From Parageobacillus caldoxylosilyticus NBRC 107762 (GTDB lineage: Bacteria; Bacillota; Bacilli; Bacillales; Anoxybacillaceae), in the NCBI RefSeq assembly GCF_000632715.1, contig NZ_BAWO01000003.1, positions 1-64,000 on the forward strand: a stretch of 64,000 nt of DNA, read 5' to 3'. The notes beneath the pieces were generated by a model that worked only from the letters and a program-made list of their open reading frames with translations, searched no databases and was not told the origin of the DNA. Position 1 is the stretch's first letter. Each line of letters starts with the position of its first letter. A program made the translations under genes and the position numbers. Below, piece after piece: positions 44,195 through 52,856 of the stretch.

Positions 44195-45172
44195 TTACTG
44201 TACTTCGTGGCAGGCAACATAATGATTTGGCGCCACTTCTTTCCATTCTGGACGTTCCTGCTTGCATCTTTCTGTGGCAATCGGGCAACGAGTATGAAAT
44301 GGACAACCCTTTGGCGGGTTCGCCGGGTTCGGCAAATCCCCTTCCAGGCGAATTCGTTCTTTTTTCACCCCTGGTTTTGGCCTTGGAATCGCCGATAATA
44401 ACGCTTTCGTATACGGATGAAGAGGGTTGGCATATAGTTCATGGGATGGAGCCAGCTCCACTGTGCTCCCTAAATACATGACCAACACGCGATTGCAAAA
44501 GTGACGGACTACTCCTAAATCATGGGAAATAAATAAATAGGTCAAACGATGTTTTTCTTGAATGTCTTTTAATAATTTAATAATTTGCGCCTGCACAGAC
44601 ACGTCAAGCGCCGATACAGCTTCATCACAAATGACGAGCGATGGGTTGAGCGCGATCGCTCTGGCGATCCCGATCCGCTGGCGCTGCCCTCCGCTAAACT
44701 CATGAGGATAGCGATCGTAATGTTCTTCTTTTAATCCAACTTCCTTTAATAACTGCAACACCCTCTCTTCCCGTTCCGCCTTTGTCATCTTCGTATGAAT
44801 GACAAATACCTCTTCCAATGCCGCACCAATCCGCTGTCGAGGGTCAAGCGATGCATACGGGTCTTGAAAAATCATTTGCATTTCTTTCTTAAATGTTTTC
44901 CGCTTTTTCTCTGGTAAATTGCTAATTTCTTGATTTTTGAAAAAAATTTTCCCATCTGTCGCTTTCTCTAAGCCTAGAATCGTTCTCCCAAGTGTCGACT
45001 TGCCGCATCCAGATTCACCGACAATGCCGATGCTTTCTCCTTCAAATACTTCAAGCGACACATTTTCAACGGCTTTCACATAGCCTTGCACCCGTTGCAA
45101 AATCCCCCCTTTAATGGGGTAATATTTTTTCACTCCTTCTAATTTAAGAAGTGGCTGCTGCGGCTGGCTCAT
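44195..45172 (-). CDS. Peptide ABC importer ATPase (OppF/DppF type)
   Basis: 325 aa ATP-binding subunit. Walker [13 protein letters not shown] (about 53-64), Q-loop IFQDPYASLDPRQRIG, signature EFSGGQRQRIGIARAI, Walker B LVICDEAVSALD, switch His in YLFISHDLGVV. The C-terminal oligopeptide-transporter extension holds the cysteine-rich CPFHTRCPIATERCKQE, which in relatives binds an iron-sulfur cluster. It starts 29 bases inside the previous gene, with GGGGG about 9 bases upstream of its ATG. Confidence 0.94.
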   Translation of the reverse strand: MSQPQQPLLKLEGVKKYYPIKGGILQRVQGYVKAVENVSLEVFEGESIGIVGESGCGKSTLGRTILGLEKATDGKIFFKNQEISNLPEKKRKTFKKEMQMIFQDPYASLDPRQRIGAALEEVFVIHTKMTKAEREERVLQLLKEVGLKEEHYDRYPHEFSGGQRQRIGIARAIALNPSLVICDEAVSALDVSVQAQIIKLLKDIQEKHRLTYLFISHDLGVVRHFCNRVLVMYLGSTVELAPSHELYANPLHPYTKALLSAIPRPKPGVKKERIRLEGDLPNPANPPKGCPFHTRCPIATERCKQERPEWKEVAPNHYVACHEVQ

Positions 45173-46148
45173 CGATGTCTACCCCCTTCTCTAACCAGCA
45201 CCGTACGTAGTGGCCTTCTTTCACTTTGAATTCCGGCGGCGATTGCGCGCGGCATTTTTCCGTTGCAAATGGACAACGAGGATGAAAGCGACAACCTTCA
45301 AGTTTTTCATTCAAGTTGGGAAGCGTTCCTGGAATTGGCTCGAGCTCGTATTGCTCATCATCAACATTCGGCACCGACTTCAATAATCCCTTTGTATAAG
45401 GGTGGCGCGGATTCGCAAAAATACTTGCTACATCGCCTTCTTCGACTTTTTCTCCCGCATACATGACCATGACACGGTCCGCCATTTCTGCGACGACTCC
45501 CATATCATGGGTAATCATAATGACGCCCATGTTCAACTTTTCTTTTAATTCATTTATTAAATCAAGAATTTGTGCTTGGATCGTCACATCTAAGGCGGTA
45601 GTCGGCTCGTCCGCAATGAGTAAACTCGGACGGCAAGCAAGCGCCATTGCAATCATGACACGCTGTCTCATCCCGCCGCTTAGTTCATGCGGATACTGTT
45701 TCATCCGCTTTTCTGGGAACGGAATTCCCACCTGTTTTAACAATTCGATTCCACGTTCATGCGCTTCCCGCTTCGATAATTTTTGATGAAGCATCAACGG
45801 TTCTCTAATTTGATAGCCGATCGTAAACACAGGATTCAACGCCGTCATCGGCTCTTGGAAAATCATTGAAATTTTGTTGCCGCGGATGCGGCGAAGTTCT
45901 TCTTTCGACAACTTGGTTAAATCCGTGCCCTCAAAGTAAATGGCGCCGCTGCTGATTTCTCCGTTGCTCGGAAGCAACCCCATAATAGAAAGCGAAGTGA
46001 TGCTTTTTCCGCAGCCTGATTCACCGACAATGCACAACGTTTCCCCTTTTTGCAACGAAAAAGAAACCCCCCGTACAGCTGAGAGTTTCCCCTCAGCTGT
46101 ATTGAAGGTGGTTACAAGATTCTCGACACGTAGTAATGCTTCCGCCAT
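45144..46148 (-). CDS. Peptide ABC importer ATPase (OppD/DppD type)
   Basis: 334 aa ATP-binding subunit pairing with the OppF-type ATPase. Walker [15 protein letters not shown] (about 38-51), Q-loop [17 protein letters not shown], signature [16 protein letters not shown], Walker [15 protein letters not shown], switch His in [13 protein letters not shown], and the C-terminal [14 protein letters not shown] cluster motif. Its Ala/Pro-rich end overlaps the next gene. AGGGGATAGC precedes ATG 46148, 8 bases after the binding-protein gene. Confidence 0.94.
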   Translation of the reverse strand: MAEALLRVENLVTTFNTAEGKLSAVRGVSFSLQKGETLCIVGESGCGKSITSLSIMGLLPSNGEISSGAIYFEGTDLTKLSKEELRRIRGNKISMIFQEPMTALNPVFTIGYQIREPLMLHQKLSKREAHERGIELLKQVGIPFPEKRMKQYPHELSGGMRQRVMIAMALACRPSLLIADEPTTALDVTIQAQILDLINELKEKLNMGVIMITHDMGVVAEMADRVMVMYAGEKVEEGDVASIFANPRHPYTKGLLKSVPNVDDEQYELEPIPGTLPNLNEKLEGCRFHPRCPFATEKCRAQSPPEFKVKEGHYVRCWLEKGVDIDEPAAAATS

Positions 46149-46156
46149 GCTATCCC

Positions 46157-47713
46157 CTACTCTCTATAAACATGATAGAGCGACCATTGGCCTGTAGGAT
46201 CTATTTCCAATCCTTTCACCGATTTATCCACTGCCGCTGTTACCACGCCGTGATTCATCACGACAACCGCCGCATCTTTCAGTAAAAATTCGTTCGCTTC
46301 TTTTAATTTTTGTTTCCGCACTTCCGGATCGATGTTGGTCCGTGATTCTTCCACTAGCTTGTCGAACGCCGGATTGCTATAGAAAATCCGGTTTGATGTT
46401 CCAACGTTATCGGAATGGAAGTTTGGATAAAGCAGTTCGCTGCCGTCTGCTGTGCTATTTGCCCAGCCGAGGAAGGTTAAATCATATTTCCCTTGTTTCA
46501 CCGCATCTAAAAATGTACCCCATTCCATCGATTCAATTTCCGCATTAATGCCGGCTTCTTTTAATTGCGCCTGAACGACTTCTGCCATTTTCATATAGTT
46601 GGCGGTGTTTGCTACAAGCATTTTTACTTTGACTCCTTTATAGCCGTTTTCCTTGATCAATTGTTTTGCTTTTTCTGGATCATAGCTGTAAGCCACATTT
46701 TCGGATGCTTCATTATAGCCAAACACTTTCGGGCCAATAACGCTGTTCGATTGAATGCCAAGCCCCTTCAGCTGTTTTACGTATTCTTCTTTGTTAATGG
46801 CGTAAGAAACAGCTTGTCGAAATGCCAGTTCATTCATTGGCGCTTTTTTCATGTTAAACCCTAAATAATAAACAGGGGTGCCTTCTTTTTTAATAAGATC
46901 TACATTTTTCATTGATTGCAAGCGTGAAAGCTGCTCGGCAGGCACGTTATCGATGAACTGCACATCTCCCGTTTGCAGCATTGAAATAGCGGTTGTCACT
47001 TCTGGGACTACTTTAATCGTCACTTTGTTTAATTTTGGCGCTCCTTGCCAATATTGCTCATTTTTCTCCAATGTAATATGATCGCCTGGCACCCATTCGA
47101 CAAATTTAAACGGACCTGTGCCGACTGGCTGTTTCATTAAATCTTGTTTTTGATCAGCCGTCGGGCTGACGATCGCTGCGTTCGTGTGACATAATGCCGC
47201 TAACATTGGGCCGTATGGATACTTTGTTTTAATGACGACAGTATAATCGTCTTTGACTTCGACAGATTCTACTGGCTCTAATAACGACGCCCGCGGCGCC
47301 GCTGTTTTTGGATCTCTCAGTTTGTCAAACGTATATTTTACTGCTTCGGCGTTGAAATCAGTACCATCGTGGAACTTAATTCCTTTCTTTAATTTAATCA
47401 CCCACGTTTTATCATCCGGGGTTTCATAGGATTCCGCCAGATGCGGAACAATTTCCATCGTTTTCGGGTCGCGGACGAACAATGTCTCATAAATTTGATT
47501 AATGACTGCTGCCGAAACGGAGTCGTTTGTTAAAATTGGTGAAAGGCCTACAACGTCGGAAGTAGTAGCATACGTTAGTTCTTGAGCGGCATTTCCTTTT
47601 CCCTGCGAAGAAGATCCTCCGCTATTCGAGGCAGATTTGCCGCCGCATCCCGCTAAGACAGCGGAAATCATAAAAAGAAATACAAGCATGCTAAAAAAGT
47701 GTTTCTTTTTCAA
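46157..47713 (-). CDS. Peptide ABC importer substrate-binding lipoprotein
   Basis: Family 5 extracellular solute-binding protein (518 aa), lipid-anchored by the lipobox VLAGC (Cys about 23). Family 5 body: LTYATTSDVVGLSPILTNDS, VPHLAESYETPDDKTWVIKL and KKGIKFHDGTDFNAEAVKYT. The small-substrate members GsiB (glutathione), DppA and NikA all belong here; the ligand is not evident from sequence. The TTG at 47713 is preferred because GGGGGG ends 7 bases upstream; ATGs at 47719 and 47728 lie too close to or within that G-run. Fourth position in the operon gives the usual importer set. Confidence 0.92.
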   Translation of the reverse strand: MKKKHFFSMLVFLFMISAVLAGCGGKSASNSGGSSSQGKGNAAQELTYATTSDVVGLSPILTNDSVSAAVINQIYETLFVRDPKTMEIVPHLAESYETPDDKTWVIKLKKGIKFHDGTDFNAEAVKYTFDKLRDPKTAAPRASLLEPVESVEVKDDYTVVIKTKYPYGPMLAALCHTNAAIVSPTADQKQDLMKQPVGTGPFKFVEWVPGDHITLEKNEQYWQGAPKLNKVTIKVVPEVTTAISMLQTGDVQFIDNVPAEQLSRLQSMKNVDLIKKEGTPVYYLGFNMKKAPMNELAFRQAVSYAINKEEYVKQLKGLGIQSNSVIGPKVFGYNEASENVAYSYDPEKAKQLIKENGYKGVKVKMLVANTANYMKMAEVVQAQLKEAGINAEIESMEWGTFLDAVKQGKYDLTFLGWANSTADGSELLYPNFHSDNVGTSNRIFYSNPAFDKLVEESRTNIDPEVRKQKLKEANEFLLKDAAVVVMNHGVVTAAVDKSVKGLEIDPTGQWSLYHVYRE

Positions 47714-47730
47714 CTTCATTCCCCCCATTT

Positions 47731-48636
47731 TTAGTTATTTAAATCCATATTTGGATCTAGCGCATCCCGTAATCCATCGCCTACAACGTTAAAGGCAAAT
47801 ACGACAAGCATAATGGCAATGCCTGGAACCACCGTCATATGCGGGGATGTCCACATAAAATCCTGCCCTGCCGCAATCATCGCTCCCCACTCCGGAGTCG
47901 GCGGCTGCGCCCCTAACCCTAAATAGCTGAGCGAAGCGGTCGATAAGATGGCGGTAGCCATGCGCATCGTTGCAAATACAATGATTGGGGCCAAGCAGTT
48001 AGGCAGTATATGCTTGAAAATAATGCGTGCATTGCTAGCTCCTAACGCTTTCATCGCCAGGATATACTCTCGGTTTTTAATGGACAGAACGCTGCCACGG
48101 ACGATCCGCGCGCATGTCGGAATCGACCAAATGCTAATCGCGATGGCTACATTGACGAGCCCGGTGCCGAGGATGGCAATAATGAGCATGGCAAGCAAAA
48201 TTCCCGGAAAGGCAAACAATAAATCTACGATTCTCATAATGAGCCCATCCAGCTTTTTATAGTATCCTGCCAGCAATCCGAGCAGGACTCCCCCAGCCAG
48301 CCCTAGGCTGACAGAAACAATCCCAACCACAAGGGAAACTCTTGCCCCATATACGATGCGGCTCCACATATCCCTTCCGTAGTTATCAGTTCCAAGCCAG
48401 TGACCGTCAGAAAAAATCGGAAGCTCGCTTTCTGCCAGGTTTTGCTTTACCGGATCGTGTGTGGCAATCCATGGAGCGAATATCGCCATCAATATTTGAA
48501 TAATAATGATGATTAATCCGACGACAGCCAGCTTGTTTTTCAACAAGCGCTTTAATGTCGTCACATACATTTTTTCTTTCTTTTTCCGTACCAACACCGG
48601 TGTTCCATCGGTTTTGGCAACTGCCCCTGTCTCCAT
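47731..48636 (-). CDS. Peptide ABC importer permease (DppC type)
   Basis: 301 aa inner-membrane permease with about six helices. N-terminal OppC-like domain (LKNKLAVVGLIIIIIQILMA, HWLGTDNYGRDMWSRIVYGA), the ATPase-contact EAA-type loop AMKALGASNARIIFKHILPN, and LSYLGLGAQPPTPEWGAMIA. AAAGGAGGAAGC precedes ATG 48636. It lies 27 bases after the partner permease gene. Confidence 0.95.
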   Translation of the reverse strand: METGAVAKTDGTPVLVRKKKEKMYVTTLKRLLKNKLAVVGLIIIIIQILMAIFAPWIATHDPVKQNLAESELPIFSDGHWLGTDNYGRDMWSRIVYGARVSLVVGIVSVSLGLAGGVLLGLLAGYYKKLDGLIMRIVDLLFAFPGILLAMLIIAILGTGLVNVAIAISIWSIPTCARIVRGSVLSIKNREYILAMKALGASNARIIFKHILPNCLAPIIVFATMRMATAILSTASLSYLGLGAQPPTPEWGAMIAAGQDFMWTSPHMTVVPGIAIMLVVFAFNVVGDGLRDALDPNMDLNN

Positions 48637-48663
48637 CTATGCTTCCTCCTTTCAATAGGACAT

Positions 48664-49605
48664 TTAATCGTAACTAATGCGTGGATCAATAAAGACGTAG
48701 ATAATATCGACAATCAGGTTGACCAATACGAACAAAGTAGCAACTAACAGCACGGAACCTTGAACCATTGGGAAATCTCTTGCGGCAATGGCCTGCACCA
48801 TTAACCGGCCAACCCCATTAATCGCAAACACCTGCTCGGTAATAATCGTTCCGCCTAACAGAAACCCAAAATTAAGTCCGATGACGGTGATTACGGGAAT
48901 CATGGCATTACGTAAGGCATGGACCCAAATAACGGTTCTTTCCTTCAACCCTTTTGCCCGTGCCGTACGAATAAAATCGGCGCGAATGACTTCCAACATC
49001 GAAGAGCGGCTCATCCTGGCGATCATTGCCGCTGACCCAGTTCCAAGTGTAATCGCCGGCAATATTAACTGCTTCATTCCTTCCACGGTATAAAACGGAT
49101 GATCGAGCCCGCCTACCGGTAAAATTTGCAGGTTGACGGCAAAGATCAAAATAAGGACGGTGCCAAGCCAGAAGTTCGGAATCGATATCCCTGCTAAAGC
49201 AAATACCGTGCTAGAAACATCCAACCAGGAGTTTTGCCGAATCGCCGAAATAATCCCGGCAACTACGCCAATAATCACTGCAACCATAATACTGGCGATG
49301 GCAAGATTTAACGTGTTAGGGAATCGGGTCATAATCGCTTCCCAAACAGGTTGCTTTGTTTGATAAGAGTAGCCTAGATCCCCATGAAGAACACCGCTAA
49401 TATAGCGGACATATTGAACAAGAAATGGATCATTCAGCCCTAAATCTTCGCGAATGGCGTCAATATCCGATTTCGTCGCAGTCGGCCCCGCTATAATGGC
49501 CGCCGGATCCCCCGGTGCGATATACATGCTAGTAAACACGAGAAACGAAATGCCTATTAAAAGCAAAATCAGTTGAAAAAATCTTCTTACAATTAACCCT
49601 GCCAT
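48664..49605 (-). CDS. Peptide ABC importer permease (DppB type)
   Basis: 313 aa permease with about six helices: FFQLILLLIGISFLVFTSMY, APGDPAAIIAGPTATKSDID, REDLGLNDPFLVQYVRY, EAA loop ARAKGLKERTVIWVHALRNA and IITEQVFAINGVGRLMVQAI. ATG 49605 has AAGGGG 8 bases upstream; a GTG at 49614 lies inside that site. First gene of the importer-GGT-chromate operon. Two inverted repeats lie in its upstream region. Confidence 0.95.
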   Translation of the reverse strand: MAGLIVRRFFQLILLLIGISFLVFTSMYIAPGDPAAIIAGPTATKSDIDAIREDLGLNDPFLVQYVRYISGVLHGDLGYSYQTKQPVWEAIMTRFPNTLNLAIASIMVAVIIGVVAGIISAIRQNSWLDVSSTVFALAGISIPNFWLGTVLILIFAVNLQILPVGGLDHPFYTVEGMKQLILPAITLGTGSAAMIARMSRSSMLEVIRADFIRTARAKGLKERTVIWVHALRNAMIPVITVIGLNFGFLLGGTIITEQVFAINGVGRLMVQAIAARDFPMVQGSVLLVATLFVLVNLIVDIIYVFIDPRISYD

Positions 49606-49655
49606 CTCTGTCACCCCTTCTATTTTCCGTTGTTATGTATAAAGTGAGGTATCAT

Positions 49656-49680
49656 ATCCATTTGTTAATCAAAAATGGAT
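49656..49680. promoter_or_regulatory. Candidate operator upstream of the importer operon
   Basis: Perfect inverted repeat ATCCATTT-N9-AAATGGAT about 50 bases before the first permease gene. A second small palindrome, TTAAC-AAA-GTTAA, lies at 49687-49699. The AsnC-family regulator encoded just upstream is the obvious candidate to bind here. No certain -35/-10 pair was found. Confidence 0.4.
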
Positions 49681-49795
49681 TATTATTTAACAAAGTTAAT
49701 GAAATTTCGTTTTTTATGATTATATAGTAAATTTAAATATTTTTCTACATAATTCCCTAAAAAAATCGAATTTTTATATTGATTAAAAAACAAAA

Positions 49796-49817
49796 AAAGA
49801 GGGAAAATTCCCTCTTT
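49796..49817 (-). terminator. Terminator of the AsnC-family regulator gene
   Basis: AAAGAGGGAA-TT-TTCCCTCTTT stem followed on the minus strand by TTTTGTTTTTT. It separates the regulator transcript from the importer operon. Confidence 0.88.
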
Positions 49818-49832
49818 TATATAGAAGCCACA

Positions 49833-50282
49833 CTATAATTTGAGACCATTTCGGCTTTTAAAGCGCCTGAGCAAAATATTGCTTTCTACCCTGGTAATCC
49901 CTTTTAATGCGTAAAGCTCATTGTTAATGAATTTTTCTAATGCTGCAAAATCCTCCACCAAGACATGTACATGCAAGGTGCTCGGACCCGTCATTTGATA
50001 GCAGCTGGCAACATTCGCGTTTTCCGCGAGTTTCTGCGCCACTTCCACCAAATAAGCAGGCTCACAATCTACTTCAAAAAAAGCAGATACGCTTTTTCCA
50101 AACTTTTCCGAGTTAATAACAACCGTAAATTTTTCAATAACGCCATTTTTGACAAGCTGGTTCACTCTTTCTCTTACCGCAACCCGAGAAAGATTTAGCT
50201 TTTTCCCAATGTCCACATAAGACATTCTTCCGTCTTCCGTTAACATGGCCAATATTTTACGGTCGATATCGTCTAGTTTCAT
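49833..50282 (-). CDS. ywrC: Lrp/AsnC-family transcriptional regulator
   Basis: 149 aa. N-terminal helix-turn-helix (ILAMLTEDGRMSYVDIGKKL, then LSRVAVRERVNQLVKNG, about 10-46) and a C-terminal RAM ligand-binding domain (FFEVDCEPAYLVEVAQKLAE, VLVEDFAALEKFINNELYAL). Such proteins form octamers and respond to amino acids. In B. subtilis ywrC sits with ywrA/B/D, and here too it heads the set. It has a sigma-A promoter whose -35 lies in a palindrome, suggesting autoregulation. Its ligand may be an amino acid released by the operon's GGT; that is inference. Confidence 0.93.
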   Translation of the reverse strand: MKLDDIDRKILAMLTEDGRMSYVDIGKKLNLSRVAVRERVNQLVKNGVIEKFTVVINSEKFGKSVSAFFEVDCEPAYLVEVAQKLAENANVASCYQMTGPSTLHVHVLVEDFAALEKFINNELYALKGITRVESNILLRRFKSRNGLKL

Positions 50283-50320
50283 CGCCCATCACCAACCTGA
50301 GGTAAGTTTTCTCAATATTA

Positions 50321-50350
50321 AGTATATAGGCAACATTGTTCGAAAACAAT
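50321..50350 (-). promoter_or_regulatory. Promoter with overlapping palindrome for the regulator
   Basis: On the minus strand TTGTTT (50344-50349), 17-base spacer, TATACT (50321-50326). The perfect palindrome ATTGTT-CGAA-AACAAT (plus strand, 50335-50350) covers the -35 box, a classic repressor position. Confidence 0.6.
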
Positions 50351-50367
50351 TTCATTATTATACAAAA

Positions 50368-50417
50368 AAAACTACCTATCCCTTTTATCCAGTCAAGGAA
50401 AAGGGATAGGCAGTTTT
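50368..50417 (-). terminator. Terminator of spoIIQ
   Basis: AAAACTGCCTATCCCTTTT ... AAAAGGGATAGGTAGTTTT stem with one mismatch, followed by TTTTG on the minus strand. It is very strong. Confidence 0.9.
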
Positions 50418-50448
50418 CTTGTTTACAGCTGCTCTTTCATATAGCTAA

Positions 50449-51360
50449 TTACGCTCTTGCCATTCCGATCGAGGCATCTGGCATTTTGGAGGAAGAAGCG
50501 TCATCTTGCTTTTCCTCGCTCGGTGTTGTTGTGCCTTGATCGGTTGCTGGCGCCTCTTCATCGGATGGCGTTTGCTCATCAGAAGATGGTTGGTCGTTCA
50601 ATTCGCTTTGTTCATCGGTTGGCGTTGTGTTGTTTTGTTCGGTTGCGTTGTCATTTCCAGCTTTTTGTTCCGTTAGCGCCGTAAGCGGTTTGTCGATGTA
50701 GTCGATCGGATTGACCGGCTTGCCGTCTTTGCGGATTTCAAAGTGAGCGTGGATGCCAGCTTCTTGGTTAAATTGGCTTTGGCCCGCTTTTCCGATCACT
50801 TGTCCTTGTTCTACCGTATCGCCAGCTTTCACTTTCATATCGGCAAGCGATTGGTAAACAGTGACGACGCCGTTTTCATGATCGATTTCAACGACATTGC
50901 CTAAAATTGGGTCTTTTTCCGCTTTCGTGACCGTACCGCTTAACGAAGCAGTGACATCAAACGTTTTGCCGTCTTTGCGGATGATATCGATGCCATGGTT
51001 TGGATAATACGTATTATCATAAAAGACGAGAGCTGCTTCCTGTTCTTCTTTTGACGCGTTGTCATCATAGAACGGTGTTTTAATCTCTACGGAATTTGCA
51101 TCAAGGACCGGCATCGTGAATTTTTCTACCGCTTCGTTGACAGGAACGGCCGGCTCGTTATGCTGCGATGTGCCTGATTGGCTGTATTCGTATTCGTCTT
51201 TTCCTGTTTTTCCGTCATGTTTGTTCTGGAACCAAAGCGCTCCTGCCACAATAATAGCGGCACATGTCAAGTAGATGGCTGGAAATACCCAACGCTTTCT
51301 GAACAACCGCTGTAAACTTGGTTTCTTTACAGAATTTGTTTTCTTTTCTTCCTCTCTCAT
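50449..51360 (-). CDS. spoIIQ: Stage II sporulation protein SpoIIQ
   Basis: Forespore membrane protein (303 aa) that zips to SpoIIIAH across the intermembrane space during engulfment. One membrane helix (about 28-46) and a LytM/M23-like domain with YYPNHGIDII and GIHAHFEIRKDGKPV. The second zinc motif HxH is kept, but the first ligand position (four residues before the Asp) is Asn, so it is degenerate and probably not a peptidase, as in other SpoIIQs. The C-terminal 70 residues are Thr/Ser/Glu/Asp-rich and low complexity. ATG 51360 is used (GAGGTGA upstream, family start MREEEKKT). Confidence 0.94.
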   Translation of the reverse strand: MREEEKKTNSVKKPSLQRLFRKRWVFPAIYLTCAAIIVAGALWFQNKHDGKTGKDEYEYSQSGTSQHNEPAVPVNEAVEKFTMPVLDANSVEIKTPFYDDNASKEEQEAALVFYDNTYYPNHGIDIIRKDGKTFDVTASLSGTVTKAEKDPILGNVVEIDHENGVVTVYQSLADMKVKAGDTVEQGQVIGKAGQSQFNQEAGIHAHFEIRKDGKPVNPIDYIDKPLTALTEQKAGNDNATEQNNTTPTDEQSELNDQPSSDEQTPSDEEAPATDQGTTTPSEEKQDDASSSKMPDASIGMARA

Positions 51361-51379
51361 GTTCATCACCTCAGCAACC

Positions 51380-51408
51380 ATTTTGAACAGAAAGAGGAAA
51401 ATATATAC
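51380..51408 (-). promoter_or_regulatory. Possible sigma-F promoter of spoIIQ
   Basis: On the minus strand GTATA (51404-51408), 15-base spacer, GTTCAAAAT (51380-51388), resembling forespore sigma-F sites. The implied transcript start falls only a few bases before the ribosome binding site, which weakens the call. Confidence 0.3.
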
Positions 51409-51486
51409 ATGACGAAACAACTTTTTTCATTTATTTTTTTTAAAAATGGGCCATTTTATGCAAAAAAATAGAGGCGTTTTTGCCCC

Positions 51487-52515
51487 CTATTTTTTTACGG
51501 TCAGCCTATTTAAAAACGCGGTCGCCGAAGAAATGTCCACCCCGCGGTAATAATATTTGACGATTTGGTCGTACGTCTTTCCTTCCTGCGCCATAAAATT
51601 GGCCCCATACTGGCTCATGCCGACGCCATGGCCGTATCCTTTCGTTGTAATAATAATTTCATTGCCTTTGCGCATCCATGTAAAATCCGTCGAGGTTAAA
51701 TCAAGCTTTTCGCGCACTTCTCTTCCTTTCAATTTTTTGCCGTTGATTTCGACGACATCGACGCGTTTCCCAGGCGTGCGCGATAAAATAACGCCAACCG
51801 AGCCGTTTTCCGGCAGTTTCACTCCTAGTTTTCGTTCAAATTCGGCCACCGAAATTACCTTTTGGTGATAGAATTTGGGCGATTTTTTATCCCACGGGCT
51901 GGCCACGCTTTTTAAGTACGGAAATTCATTTTGCCAATATGCTTCCGAGTTTTCCGTATAGCCATTGCTTGTCGAAAAAAACGACGCTTCGATCGGCTGG
52001 TTGTTGTATGTTAAAATTTGCCCGCTCGTTTCTAGCACCGCTTTCGTAATCTTTTTGATTTTCCAATCGTAGTCGCTGCCCCATAAACGTTTCAGCTCGT
52101 CATCGCTGTAGTAGACTTGGTGCATCACCGTATCGGTCACGTTCGCTCCCTTTGGCAAGCTGATCGGCTGGTCGTTTAACAACTGTTTGACAATGTACGT
52201 TCTCGCCGTCAGCGCTTGTGCCTTTAATGCTTCTAGCTCAAATTCGGCCGGCATTTCCGCCGCGACGACGCCGATGATATATTGCTCGAGCGGAATATGT
52301 TCAATGCGCTTTTGTTTGCTGCGGTATACCGCAACTTCGACGGTCGGCCCGCTTTCGACTGCTTTGGCATGTTGCTTTGTTTCTTGCTGGCGCAGTTCTT
52401 CCGCCAATTTTTCCACTTTCCCATCGTGGAATGGGATGACTAATATCGTTGGAACGAGCAGTACGACGACAAATAAACACGCAAGGAGTGCCATAATTGG
52501 TTTTATCCGTTTCAT
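51487..52515 (-). CDS. spoIID: Stage II sporulation protein SpoIID
   Basis: Lytic transglycosylase (342 aa) that trims septal peptidoglycan to drive engulfment. Membrane anchor about 7-28; the SpoIID domain includes IIGVVAAEMPAEFELEALKA (catalytic Glu in AAEMP, about 88) and QALTARTYIV; C-terminal IITTKGYGHGVGMSQYGANF. Length matches B. subtilis. ATG 52515 is chosen (GGAGG 9-10 bases upstream, anchor follows); the frame to 52731 is not coding there. A sigma-E-like promoter lies upstream. Confidence 0.96.
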   Translation of the reverse strand: MKRIKPIMALLACLFVVVLLVPTILVIPFHDGKVEKLAEELRQQETKQHAKAVESGPTVEVAVYRSKQKRIEHIPLEQYIIGVVAAEMPAEFELEALKAQALTARTYIVKQLLNDQPISLPKGANVTDTVMHQVYYSDDELKRLWGSDYDWKIKKITKAVLETSGQILTYNNQPIEASFFSTSNGYTENSEAYWQNEFPYLKSVASPWDKKSPKFYHQKVISVAEFERKLGVKLPENGSVGVILSRTPGKRVDVVEINGKKLKGREVREKLDLTSTDFTWMRKGNEIIITTKGYGHGVGMSQYGANFMAQEGKTYDQIVKYYYRGVDISSATAFLNRLTVKK

Positions 52516-52623
52516 ATAGCCGAGCCTCCAATATTCATTTTTCCGGCACAAGCGGACATCGTTCCCATTCAGGGGCAGTCGCATCGATGTTCGCTCTGGG
52601 AGTGCCTGCGTTTGCTTCGTTAT

Positions 52624-52654
52624 ATAGTTATGGGCTCGGACAAGTATATATGAC
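52624..52654 (-). promoter_or_regulatory. Probable sigma-E promoter of spoIID
   Basis: On the minus strand GTCATAT (52648-52654), 15-base spacer, CATAACTAT (52624-52632), close to the mother-cell sigma-E pattern. About 110 bases before the spoIID start. The rest of the 52516-52807 gap holds no gene. Confidence 0.55.
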
Positions 52655-52807
52655 AATTTCTTTTCGCAGGGGCTTGTTTGGCCGGCAAAATAAGCGGCGG
52701 TTCCGCTCTTTTCTCTCCTTTTGCCCGGCATGGATTCTTTCTTTTCTCCTTCTCATAGAGGTTGGCATGTACGAGGGAAAAACAGCGGCGGCTGCCGCAT
52801 CCAAAAT

Positions 52808-52851
52808 AAAAAACGACCATTCACTACATATGTAGCTGACGGTCGTTTTTT
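52808..52851 (-). terminator. Terminator of murAA
   Basis: AAAAAACGACC ... GGTCGTTTTTT stem with an inner CTACATATGTAG palindrome, followed by ATTTTGG on the minus strand. It starts 6 bases past the murAA stop. Confidence 0.9.
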
Positions 52852-52856
52852 ATTCT

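Noticed and set aside
52620-52820. Small basic ORF between spoIID and murAA
   Set aside because: No ribosome binding site, overlaps the murAA terminator and the spoIID promoter.
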